Notes under the pieces: generated by a model
What the model saw: the letters and a program-made list of their open reading frames with translations, nothing else
The model's database searches: none
Told to the model about the DNA's origin: nothing
Program-made: the position numbers and the translations under genes
Source: Natrinema gari JCM 14663
Lineage (GTDB): Archaea; Halobacteriota; Halobacteria; Halobacteriales; Natrialbaceae
Reading direction: 5' to 3'
Length of the DNA stretch: 34,019 nucleotides
Assembly: GCF_000337175.1 (NCBI RefSeq)
Contig: NZ_AOIJ01000029.1
Coordinates: 1 to 34,019 of the forward strand
Part shown: positions 8,739 through 16,488 of the stretch, in pieces
How the letters are laid out: the number at the start of each line of letters is the position of its first letter
Numbering within the stretch: the stretch's first letter is position 1

Positions 8739-9083
8739 TTACAGCGGTGCGCCGACCAGCACGAGTTTCGCGCGTTCGTCGCTCCGGTTGTGGATCTGCC
8801 TGGTTTCCCCCGCGTCGAGTCGGATCGCGTCGTCCGTCCCCAGCGTTACGGTTTCGTCGGCGTCGTCCAGTTCGATGTCGACCGTCCCCGCGACGACGTA
8901 GTAGACCTCCTCTTGCCCGGAGTCGGTCTCGTCGTGTTCCAGTCCCTTCCCGTCCGACTCGAGTTCGAGGACCGAGATGCCCAGTTCCTCGGTGCCGAGC
9001 TCGTCCTTGAGAAACCACATGCCGCCCCACTCCTCGTCGATGACTGATTCCGGGTCGGTCTTGGCAACGGTATCGTAGCCCAT
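8739..9083 (-). CDS. cupin-domain protein
   Basis: A single-domain cupin of 114 residues. The first cupin motif is at about 50-66 (H50 in EHDE, then QEEVYYVVAG), and the second is around RLDAGETRQIHN. The usual His-x-His of motif 1 is His-x-Glu here, so metal binding may be altered. Small cupins of this type are common in haloarchaea as sugar or polyketide enzymes or sensors; the substrate cannot be told from the sequence. The ATG lies about 27 bases after a TATA-like ATTTAAG, and the gene is divergent from the CitG-like gene. Confidence 0.85.
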   Translation of the reverse strand: MGYDTVAKTDPESVIDEEWGGMWFLKDELGTEELGISVLELESDGKGLEHDETDSGQEEVYYVVAGTVDIELDDADETVTLGTDDAIRLDAGETRQIHNRSDERAKLVLVGAPL

Positions 9084-9184
9084 GATCGATACTTCGCGTT
9101 TCGAAACTTAAATCGACGGGACATCGACTCCACCGGGTCCACCACGACAACTGCTAAACCGCGGCGGCACGCAGTGAGAGGTGT

Positions 9185-10036
9185 ATGCGATCGACGGCAG
9201 AAAACGCACAACTGGCGTTGCTCCTCGAGGTCGCGGCGACGCCCAAACCGGGGAACGTCGACCGCCACCGGGATCTTTCGGACCTGCGCTTTGCCCACTT
9301 CATGGCCGGTGCGGTGGGGACCCGCGAGGGGCTCGAGATGGTGGCCGACGGTGCGGCGGTCGGGCCCGCGTTCGAGCGGGCCGTCGAGAAGATGGCCGCT
9401 CAGCAGGGGGGAAACACGCAGTTCGGCGCGCTTCTGTTGCTCGTTCCGTTAGTGCGGGCCGCCTGCACGGATCTCTCACGGCCCGTCGCCGAGTCCGTCG
9501 CTCGGGGGACGACCGTCGACGATGCGGCGTCGTTCTACCGCGCGTTCGAGCACGTCGATGTCGCCGTCGGCGACCCGCCCGACGACATGGCGGCCCTCGA
9601 CGTGCGCCGCGGCGCGGACGCGGTCCCAGCTGTCGAGGCCCGCGGGCTGACGCTCTTCGACGTGATGGACCGGAGCGTTCCCGGCGACGATGTCGCTCGC
9701 GAGTGGGTCCGCGGGTTCGACCGCTCGTTCGCGGCGGCCGAGCGACTCGCCGCGGTCGACGGCCCCATATCGAACCGGACCGCGGCCGTCTTCCTCTCGC
9801 TGCTCGCCGAGCGACCCGATACGCTCGTCGCGACGCGCCACGACGAGGCGACTGCACGGGAGGTGACCGACCGCGCCGCGGCCTTACACGACGCGGACGC
9901 CCTCGAGACGGAGCCCGAAGCCGTCGATTCCTTCGCCGACGATCTCGTCGATCGCGGGATCAACCCGGGAACGACGGCCGACGTTACCGCAGCCGGGTTG
10001 TTCATCGCACTCGAGCGCGAGGCGGTCGACGTATGA
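9185..10036 (+). CDS. triphosphoribosyl-dephospho-CoA synthase-like (CitG family) protein
   Basis: CitG/MdcB-family protein of 283 residues. Family signatures are PKPGNVDRHRDL near residue 19, GGNTQFGALLLL near 78, and a C-terminal NPGTTADVTAAGLF. In bacteria this family makes the prosthetic group precursor of citrate or malonate lyase from ATP and dephospho-CoA. No lyase subunit is nearby, so the archaeal protein probably ribosylates or adenylates something else. Its stop overlaps the start of the DUF447 gene (ATGA), indicating a shared pathway. The enzyme class is certain; the actual substrate is unknown. Confidence 0.88.
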   Translation: MRSTAENAQLALLLEVAATPKPGNVDRHRDLSDLRFAHFMAGAVGTREGLEMVADGAAVGPAFERAVEKMAAQQGGNTQFGALLLLVPLVRAACTDLSRPVAESVARGTTVDDAASFYRAFEHVDVAVGDPPDDMAALDVRRGADAVPAVEARGLTLFDVMDRSVPGDDVAREWVRGFDRSFAAAERLAAVDGPISNRTAAVFLSLLAERPDTLVATRHDEATAREVTDRAAALHDADALETEPEAVDSFADDLVDRGINPGTTADVTAAGLFIALEREAVDV

Positions 10037-10662
10037 CCGACGAGCGAGCGGCCGTGACCGACGATACAGTGACCGATCGCGAGGACGACCGGGCGGCCCT
10101 CGCGGAGTGGCCGGTCGAACTCTCGGGGGTCACCGAGTCGATCGTGACCACGCTGGGCCCCAACGGGTTGTGGAACGCCGCTGCGCTCGGCCTCCACGCC
10201 GGCGACCCCGTCACCGCCCGAACGTGGGGCAACACCCGCACCCGCCGGAACTTCCACCGGCAGGGGACGGGCTACGTTCAGTTCGTCGACGACCCCGTCG
10301 ACTTCGCCGAGGCAGCTTGCTCGATCGTCGAGCGCGAGGACCCGGTGTTGGCGTCCGCGACCGCCTGGGTTCGCGTCGCCGTCGACCGGGTCGATAGCGG
10401 CCGCGAGGGCGACACCGACTGGGAAGACTGGGCACTTTACCCGCTCGAGGCGACGATCGAGCGGGAAACCGTGCCCACGATCGATCGCGGGTTCGGAGCC
10501 GTCGTCGAGGCGACCGTCGCCGCGTCGCGACTGTCCGTCTCCGGCTACGACGAGAACGAACTTCGGGACCGCCTCGCGTACTGTGCGTCGGTGGTCGACC
10601 GCGCCGGCGGGCCACGCGAACGCGAGGCCATCGAGCGTATCCGCGCGCAATCGTCGTGGTAA
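10033..10662 (+). CDS. DUF447-family protein
   Basis: A 209-residue protein of the archaeal DUF447 family. The conserved N-terminal part reads ESIVTTLGPNGLWNAAALGL, followed by a basic GNTRTRRNFHRQG segment that suggests a flavin or nucleotide phosphate site, as in split-barrel flavoproteins. The ATG at 10033 overlaps the preceding CitG-like stop; the open frame extends further upstream but only as a shadow. From memory, DUF447 and CitG-like genes also sit together in tetrahydromethanopterin gene clusters of methanogens and methylotrophs. No biochemical function is assigned. Confidence 0.85.
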   Translation: MTDERAAVTDDTVTDREDDRAALAEWPVELSGVTESIVTTLGPNGLWNAAALGLHAGDPVTARTWGNTRTRRNFHRQGTGYVQFVDDPVDFAEAACSIVEREDPVLASATAWVRVAVDRVDSGREGDTDWEDWALYPLEATIERETVPTIDRGFGAVVEATVAASRLSVSGYDENELRDRLAYCASVVDRAGGPREREAIERIRAQSSW

Positions 10663-10752
10663 CCCGGGAGCCCGAAACGACGGGCCGACGGATCGATATT
10701 CCGGAGCGGCAAAGAGAAAGGGATTAAGAGCCTCTAGACGGAACCACCCTAC

Positions 10753-10944
10753 ATGGCAATCAAACCGGCCTACGTCAAGAAGACCGGGAACCTCCTCCTG
10801 GAACGGTACCCGGAGGCGTTCACGACCGATTTCGAGCAGAACAAAGAGAGCGTCACGAAGCTCACGAACGTCGAGTCCAAGGGCGTCCGCAACCGCATCG
10901 CGGGCTACGTAACGCGAAAGAAAGGCGCAGAAGTTCCCGCGTAA
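10753..10944 (+). CDS. rps17e: 30S ribosomal protein S17e
   Basis: Small-subunit ribosomal protein of the archaeal/eukaryotic S17e family. It has 63 residues, the normal archaeal length, with the conserved VRNRIAGYVTRKK segment near the C-terminus. It is monocistronic here. A TATA-like GATTAAG about 30 bases upstream fits a leaderless or very short-leader transcript, and a TTTT follows the stop. Confidence 0.96.
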   Translation: MAIKPAYVKKTGNLLLERYPEAFTTDFEQNKESVTKLTNVESKGVRNRIAGYVTRKKGAEVPA

Positions 10945-11089
10945 GTCGATCTTTTCACCTCGAGCGAGTCACCCCGGCGACGAGCAACCGGCCATAGTCG
11001 ATTGTCCGGCTCGAGAGACGGGCCCCGCTGAGAGAGCGGATCGCTCTGCAGTCGAGAGCGCTCGGAAAACAGTCCGACTCGATCCCGTT

Positions 11090-11347
11090 TTACTGGTCGA
11101 ACCCGGGTTCCATGTAGACCGCGGCGACGAACGCGACGATCGCGATCCCGAACCCGAACAAGAGCCCGATCACGCCGGTCAGAATGCTCAGTTTCAGGCC
11201 GATTACCGGGAGCATCCCGTCGTTGTAGCCCGTCCACGCGAAGACGACGCCTAGCAGCGCCGCGACGGCCGCGATGGCCGCCGCACCGATACTAAAGCGG
11301 GTGTCGAACAGTCCTCGGTCGCTGGTGTTCGCGGTCGAACTCGTCAT
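11090..11347 (-). CDS. small membrane protein, two helices
   Basis: An 85-residue protein with transmembrane helices at about 18-40 and 52-77, and short polar ends. I chose the ATG at 11347, not an upstream start in the same frame, because a strong Shine-Dalgarno (GGGAGGTGG) lies just before it and the extension has no membrane-protein character. Haloarchaea have many such proteins of unknown function. It is convergent with rps17e and divergent from asd. Confidence 0.75.
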   Translation of the reverse strand: MTSSTANTSDRGLFDTRFSIGAAAIAAVAALLGVVFAWTGYNDGMLPVIGLKLSILTGVIGLLFGFGIAIVAFVAAVYMEPGFDQ

Positions 11348-11569
11348 CGGGACCACCTCCCGTCGGCGGCCTCGAGTCGATCCTGTCGATAATACATCGG
11401 TCGAAAACTGGCGCTCCCGTTTCTTAATATCTTCTATCCGTTCACAGCGCCCGCGACGGCCGGCTCCCGGTCGGACGCGAGTGCCGATGCCCGCCGAGTC
11501 ATTCCGTCCAGTGACACGCGCTACCGTAAACCCAAACCGTTTTGCGGACACGACTCGGAGTGGCGGAAA

Positions 11570-12604
11570 ATGGCAGTACGAGTAGGCGTACTCGGTGCAA
11601 CCGGTGCCGTTGGACAGCGACTCATTCAACTACTCGATCCCCACCCGGACTTCGAGATCGCGGCGCTCACCGCCAGCGAGGCAAGCGCCGGCAAGACGTA
11701 TCGACAGGCCGCGAAGTGGCGCGTCGATAGCCCGATTCCCGACGCCGTCGCCGACATGACCGTGACGGCGACCGATCCCGACGCGGTCCCCGACGACATC
11801 GACATGCTGTTCTCGTCGCTCCCCTCGAGCATCGGCGCGGACGTCGAACCCGACTTCTGTGAGGCCGGGTACGTCGTCTCGTCGAACTCCTCGAACGGCC
11901 GTATGGACGACGACATCCCGCTCGTGATTCCGGAGGTCAACCCCGACCACCTCGACCTGCTCGAGGTCCAGCGCGACGAGCGCGGCTGGGACGGCGCGAT
12001 GGTCAAGAATCCCAACTGCTCGACGATCACCTTCGTTCCCACGCTCGCAGCGCTCACGGAGTACGGCCTCGAGAAGGTGCACGTTTCGACGCTCCAGGCG
12101 GTTTCCGGCGCGGGCTACGCCGGGGTGAGTTCGATGGAGATCATCGACAATGCCGTCCCCCACATCGGCGGCGAGGAGGACAAACTCGAGACCGAGTCGC
12201 GGAAACTGCTCGGCGAGTTCGACGGGGCCGAACTCACCCACAACGGCATGCACGTGGCGGCCTCCTGTAACCGCATCCCGACCATCGACGGCCACCTCGA
12301 GAACGTCTGGGTCGAGACCGAGGAGGACCTGCCCGCCGACGCGGCTGCCGAGGCCATGCGGGAGTACCCGTCTCTCGATCTCCGCTCCTCGCCGGACCCG
12401 CTCATCCACGTCTTCGAGGAGCCCGACCGTCCGCAGCCCCGACTGGACCGCACTCTCGGCGACGGGATGGCCATCGCCGCCGGCGGTCTCCAGAAGTCAC
12501 CCTTCGGCCTGCAGTACAACTGTCTGGCTCACAACACGGTCCGCGGTGCCGCCGGTGCGAGCGTGCTCAACGGCGAACTGCTGCTTGAGAACGGGTACAT
12601 CTAA
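11570..12604 (+). CDS. asd: aspartate-semialdehyde dehydrogenase
   Basis: Reduces aspartyl phosphate to aspartate semialdehyde with NADPH, the branch-point step to lysine, methionine and threonine. There are 344 residues with an N-terminal GATGAVGQR nucleotide-binding loop, the catalytic cysteine C150 in NPNCS and the catalytic histidine H242 in TIDGH. Length and motifs match the archaeal/fungal class of the enzyme. It stands alone, with a GC-rich 3' region ending in a T-run near 12675. Confidence 0.95.
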   Translation: MAVRVGVLGATGAVGQRLIQLLDPHPDFEIAALTASEASAGKTYRQAAKWRVDSPIPDAVADMTVTATDPDAVPDDIDMLFSSLPSSIGADVEPDFCEAGYVVSSNSSNGRMDDDIPLVIPEVNPDHLDLLEVQRDERGWDGAMVKNPNCSTITFVPTLAALTEYGLEKVHVSTLQAVSGAGYAGVSSMEIIDNAVPHIGGEEDKLETESRKLLGEFDGAELTHNGMHVAASCNRIPTIDGHLENVWVETEEDLPADAAAEAMREYPSLDLRSSPDPLIHVFEEPDRPQPRLDRTLGDGMAIAAGGLQKSPFGLQYNCLAHNTVRGAAGASVLNGELLLENGYI

Positions 12605-12838
12605 CCGCGCGAGCCGTCCCGCGGTCGACGGGCGGGCGGCGTCGCCGTTCGATCGCCGTCCTTCCCCACGGTTTTTCGAACCGCTCTCCGGTCGCAGCGC
12701 TGCCTCGAGGCCGTCCCTCGGCCGTGCTGTAACGGGGATCCGGGGATTGCGGCTATGAGAGTCCCTGTTTCGGTCGACGCCGCGGACGGAACGGTCCGTC
12801 GGAAGCGACCGACGAGTGAGGCGACGAGACGTCGCCGA

Positions 12839-13270
12839 TCAGGTGTCGGTTCGTGGCAACGCGACCACCGGTACCGATGCTTCCTTCACTAACCGTCGTG
12901 CCACGTCGCCGGTAAGTAGTTCCACGAATCGGCTTCCGCCGCGAGGTTCGAAGACGACAGCGTCGACAGCGCGCTCGACTGCCGCCTCGAAGATCGTCTC
13001 GACCACGTCGGTTCCGAAGAGGATCGTCGTCTCGACTGCGCCGGCTCGCTCCTCGAGTGGCTCTCGAGCGCGCTCGAAGACCGTCTGCGCGTACTCCTCG
13101 CGTTGTTCGACCGAGGCTTTGTCGGGCGCACCCCCCGCTTTCTCGATCACGTTGACGATGATCACCCGACTCGATGGGGAGAGATACGGTGCAAGCGCTG
13201 CCGCGGTCCGTTCCCCGTCTTCGGGGTCAGCCACGGGAACGAGCACCGCCCCATCGAACGTCAGCGACAC
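12839..13270 (-). CDS. universal stress protein (UspA family)
   Basis: A 143-residue single Usp domain. The N-terminal strand AVLVPVADPEDGERTAAAL and the C-terminal VKEASVPVVALP are typical. The usual ATP-binding loop (G-x2-G-x9-G-S/T) is not clear, so nucleotide binding is doubtful. I chose GTG at 13270 because GGAGGGTG is well placed just upstream. It follows the hydroxyacid dehydrogenase on the same strand, but an A-run/T-run between the two argues against co-transcription. Confidence 0.85.
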   Translation of the reverse strand: MSLTFDGAVLVPVADPEDGERTAAALAPYLSPSSRVIIVNVIEKAGGAPDKASVEQREEYAQTVFERAREPLEERAGAVETTILFGTDVVETIFEAAVERAVDAVVFEPRGGSRFVELLTGDVARRLVKEASVPVVALPRTDT

Positions 13271-13359
13271 GGGACACCCTCCACATTCTCCGCTTGCGCG
13301 GCGTCTTTCGTGCGAACGGTGGCGACTGCTGTGAACGTCATACGCGTGGTTCGTCGCAG

Positions 13360-13373
13360 GGGGACAAAAAAGT
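13360..13373 (-). terminator. T-run after the hydroxyacid dehydrogenase
   Basis: On the minus strand a run of six T (13366-13371) lies about 56 bases beyond the dehydrogenase stop. Archaeal termination often needs only such a U-tract. No strong hairpin was seen. Confidence 0.4.
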
Positions 13374-13426
13374 AGGTCGACAGCTCGGGCAGCGATCGTT
13401 CGGGGGCGACCGCGGCCGACTCTCCA

Positions 13427-14398
13427 TCAGGGGAGAACGACGTTTTCGAGGGCCGCGTCGGGTCCGGACTCGTCGAATCGACGGCGGTTTTCCGCGACGA
13501 TGTCGGCCAGTCGGTCGTAGTACTCCGGCGTGTGCCCCGCGTTGTGTGGCGTGATCTGAACGTTTTCGAAGGTCCACAGCGGATGCTCCTCGGGCAGCGG
13601 CTCGGGATCGGTCACGTCCAGCGATGCACCCCGAATCCGGTTCGAGCGCAGCGCCGCGACGAGCGCGTCGGTGTCGACGACCGGCCCGCGGGCGATGTTG
13701 ACGAGCACCGACTCGGGCCCCATCGTGACGAGTGCCTCGCGGTCGATCAGACCTCGCGTCGTTTCCGTCAGCGGACAGGCGAGGACGAGGTAGTCCGTCC
13801 GTGCGAGCGCGTCGTCGAACGCCGCGTCGTCAAAGCCGATGACCTCGTCCGTCGGCCCGCCCTTCTCCGGGGTATAGCGCACACCGATCGTGTCGACGCC
13901 GAACGGCTCGAGGCGCGTACAGACAGCCTGCCCGATCGCACCGAGGCCGACGACGGTCACCGTCGACCCCTGTAGTTCCGTGGCCTTGTAGTGGCGCCAC
14001 TCACGGCGGCGCTGGCGGCGCTCGCCGACGTGGAACCGCCGGGTGAAGTGGAGGATCGCACCCACGACGTGCTCGCCGATGTTCGGTCCGTGAACCCCCG
14101 AGGCGTTCGTCACTGTGACGCCCCGATCCTCGAGTGCCGCGAGCGGCAGGTGGCCGGTCCCCGCGTAGGCACACGCGAAGACATCGAGGGAGTCGGCGGC
14201 CGCGAGCAACTCCTCCTCGAGTGTCATACCGGTGACAAAGCGTGCGTTTTCGATCGCCTCGCGCTCCTCGGCCGGCGTTCTCGCCAGGTCGACGGTGTGG
14301 TCCGGCAGCCGATCGCGGATCGCGTCGGCGTACTGTTCGATCGGCGTTCCGTGGGTGCCCGTTCGCAGGACGAGCACGTCCGGCGCATCGTCGCTCAT
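13427..14398 (-). CDS. D-2-hydroxyacid dehydrogenase
   Basis: NAD(P)-dependent D-2-hydroxyacid dehydrogenase of 323 residues. The Rossmann motif GLGAIG is at 151-156 and the catalytic triad is R237 (NIARGP), E266 (DPEPLPEEHPLW) and H285 (ITPHNAGHT). The family includes glyoxylate, phosphoglycerate and 2-oxoacid reductases. It lacks the C-terminal ACT domain of serine-pathway phosphoglycerate dehydrogenase, so it more likely reduces a small 2-oxoacid. The exact substrate cannot be read from the sequence. Confidence 0.93.
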   Translation of the reverse strand: MSDDAPDVLVLRTGTHGTPIEQYADAIRDRLPDHTVDLARTPAEEREAIENARFVTGMTLEEELLAAADSLDVFACAYAGTGHLPLAALEDRGVTVTNASGVHGPNIGEHVVGAILHFTRRFHVGERRQRRREWRHYKATELQGSTVTVVGLGAIGQAVCTRLEPFGVDTIGVRYTPEKGGPTDEVIGFDDAAFDDALARTDYLVLACPLTETTRGLIDREALVTMGPESVLVNIARGPVVDTDALVAALRSNRIRGASLDVTDPEPLPEEHPLWTFENVQITPHNAGHTPEYYDRLADIVAENRRRFDESGPDAALENVVLP

Positions 14399-14595
14399 GT
14401 CTCAGTCCTCGGCCGATGCCGGCAAAAGCGTTCGTCTCGCGGCACCGCTGGGGTCCCAACGCCGATCCGACCCGACCCGGACCGCGATGCACGCTCCGCT
14501 CACGCTGGCATGGCGTCCCGCCGCGACCACCCGCCGAAGCGGTTCGCCGTTGACGGCCCGTCGTCCAGCGCACGCCATCCCGGTCTCGCAGGCCG

Positions 14596-15357
14596 CTATC
14601 GGCCCGTCTCGCAGCCCAGTCGTCGCTCCACCGCATCGCGAACCCGCTCGAGCACGACGGGCGTGTCGCTCGGGCGACCGACGCTGACCGCGTCCGCGCC
14701 GTAGTCGACGTACTCGCGGACGGTCTCGTCGTCGCGGACGCCGTTGTTGGCGATCACGAACAGGTCGGTGGCGTCGGCGATGGCGGCGATGATCGATTCG
14801 GTATCCATCGCGTCGACGTGGACGAAGGCCGCTCCCGCCGTCTCGAGGCGACGGGCCAGTTCCGGCAGGTCGACGCCCGGGACCTCCGCGCGGACCTTCA
14901 CGCCGACAGTCGCACCGGTCTCGGCCGCCCGCTCCACGTAGTCAGCGAGTCGCTCGCCGTCCCGCAGGAGCGTCTCGCCACAGCCGACGTCGCGGAGTTC
15001 GGCCTGCCGGCAGTGGGCGTTGATCTCGAGGTACGCGTCCCGATCGCGACAGACGCAAGCGGCGTCGACGACGGGATCGACGGTCGCACTCCGGACGTTG
15101 ACCGCCGGTTGGATCGGCATCCCGGCGAGTGACTCGAGTTCGCGGGCGACGAAGGCCAGCGGATCGTCGGGCAGGAACTCGGTGCGATCGCGGGCGACGA
15201 GTTCGCGAGCGGCCGCGCGGGAATCGGCGTCGATGGCGATGCCGCCGAGGAACGCGGCCCCGGCGTATTCGGCTCCGGCCCGCGCCCAGTCGGCGTCGGC
15301 CTCGCCGCTGAGGCTCGCGAGCGCGAGCGGCGGCGTAAACGACACTGTCGATGCCAT
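14596..15357 (-). CDS. dihydrouridine-synthase-like TIM-barrel flavoprotein
   Basis: A 253-residue TIM-barrel protein of the Dus/dihydroorotate-dehydrogenase-like group found across archaea beside F420 genes. The Dus catalytic cysteine region is changed: INAHCRQ (C116) stands where Dus has N-x-G-C-P. The FMN-binding Lys is K154 in VKVRAEV, and IANNGVRDDET with ADAVSVGR gives the phosphate-binding end. It starts one base after the cofD stop, so the two are surely co-transcribed. It may modify tRNA or act on a small molecule; the altered motif makes canonical Dus activity uncertain. Confidence 0.82.
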   Translation of the reverse strand: MASTVSFTPPLALASLSGEADADWARAGAEYAGAAFLGGIAIDADSRAAARELVARDRTEFLPDDPLAFVARELESLAGMPIQPAVNVRSATVDPVVDAACVCRDRDAYLEINAHCRQAELRDVGCGETLLRDGERLADYVERAAETGATVGVKVRAEVPGVDLPELARRLETAGAAFVHVDAMDTESIIAAIADATDLFVIANNGVRDDETVREYVDYGADAVSVGRPSDTPVVLERVRDAVERRLGCETGR

Positions 15358-15358
15358 C

Positions 15359-16351
15359 TCAGCCTACGTGCTCGATCGCGTCGTCGATCGCGCGGATCAC
15401 GCGCGCGGCGTCCTCGCCGGAGTCGATCGCGATGTCCGTTCGAACCGTCGGTCGGTCGAAATCAGCGTCGTCGCCGTCGTCGATCACGAACGCGTCCGCG
15501 AACGGGTAGGCGGTCGCCAGCCCCTCGGTGCTCGGTTCCGCGTTGACGGCCTCCATGAGGTCACCCGCGGGCCCGGAAAACGCGTCGTCACCGAGGAACG
15601 GCGAGACGGCGACGACGGTCGTCTGGGCGAGCGCGTCCGCGACGCCCGGGAGCGCGAGCATCGGTCCGATACTGGTGACTGGGTTCGACGGACCGATGAC
15701 GACGGTGTCATCGAGTGCCTCGAGGACGCCCGGGGCGGGGTCGGCCTGCGAGGAGCCGCGGAACTCGACGGTATTGACGGCCGGATCGCCCCGATGAGCG
15801 ACCCAGTACTCCTGGAAGTGCATGACTCCCTCGTCCGTGTGGACGAGGCTTGCGACGGGATCGTCGCTCATCGGGAGGAGATCGATCGTCAGTCCGAAGG
15901 CGTCGGCGAGTCGCTCGGTCGCCTCGCTCAACGTCTTCCCCTCGTCGATGAGGCTCGTCCGCGTGATGTGGACGGCCCGGTCGCGGTCACCGATGGTCAT
16001 GAACTCGGCAACGCCCGAAAAGCGACGCCAGTTCGCGAGCGTCCGACCCTCGGTCTGCCTGTCGTCGGGGAGATACTGCGGCCCCTCAGGCAGCCCCGCG
16101 GCCGACGCGATGTCGGACAGCGCCGAGTTTGTCCGCTGCGTATCGCCCTTGATGCCCCACCACGTCTCCCGGTCGAGGATGCCACCACCCTGAAACAGCA
16201 GCGTATCGACGTCCGGCGAGACCAAGAGTCCGCCGATCTCGATGTCGTCGCCCGTGTTGACGACGACTGTGGTCTCCTCCGGCGAGAACGCGGCGGCAGC
16301 GCCGTCCAATAGCTTCGGCGTTCCAGTGCCCCCGGAGAGGAAAGTTACCAT
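15359..16351 (-). CDS. cofD: 2-phospho-L-lactate transferase (F420 biosynthesis)
   Basis: Transfers the phospholactyl (or phosphoenolpyruvyl) group to the deazaflavin Fo, giving F420-0. The 330-residue protein begins with the family hallmark [13 protein letters not shown] and has NTGDD at about 32-36, followed by the conserved substrate loop around GWWGIKGD-like residues (ETWWGIKGD). The ATG lies about 27 bases after a TATA-like GATTAAG. It heads a two-gene unit with the Dus-like gene. Confidence 0.95.
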   Translation of the reverse strand: MVTFLSGGTGTPKLLDGAAAAFSPEETTVVVNTGDDIEIGGLLVSPDVDTLLFQGGGILDRETWWGIKGDTQRTNSALSDIASAAGLPEGPQYLPDDRQTEGRTLANWRRFSGVAEFMTIGDRDRAVHITRTSLIDEGKTLSEATERLADAFGLTIDLLPMSDDPVASLVHTDEGVMHFQEYWVAHRGDPAVNTVEFRGSSQADPAPGVLEALDDTVVIGPSNPVTSIGPMLALPGVADALAQTTVVAVSPFLGDDAFSGPAGDLMEAVNAEPSTEGLATAYPFADAFVIDDGDDADFDRPTVRTDIAIDSGEDAARVIRAIDDAIEHVG

Positions 16352-16488
16352 ATCTACACCTCTCGAGCGAGGCTACTTAATCGCTTATGGCCGGTGTTCG
16401 GGACCTGGAAACACCGTCCCGAACAGCTTCGTCAAACGACGACCGGCGGAGTGGCGGTTCCATGTCGGGACCCGGAAGGATCGCGTGG

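Noticed and set aside
9181-10032. Upstream extension of the DUF447 frame
   Set aside because: It lies over the CitG-like gene in another frame and reads as Arg-rich shadow; the ATGA overlap marks the true start.
11348-11629. N-terminal extension of the 85-residue membrane protein
   Set aside because: The extension lacks conserved character and a strong Shine-Dalgarno sits directly before the internal ATG at 11347.
15020-16312. 430-codon plus-strand frame over cofD and the Dus-like gene
   Set aside because: Crosses two well-supported opposite-strand genes and has no family character.
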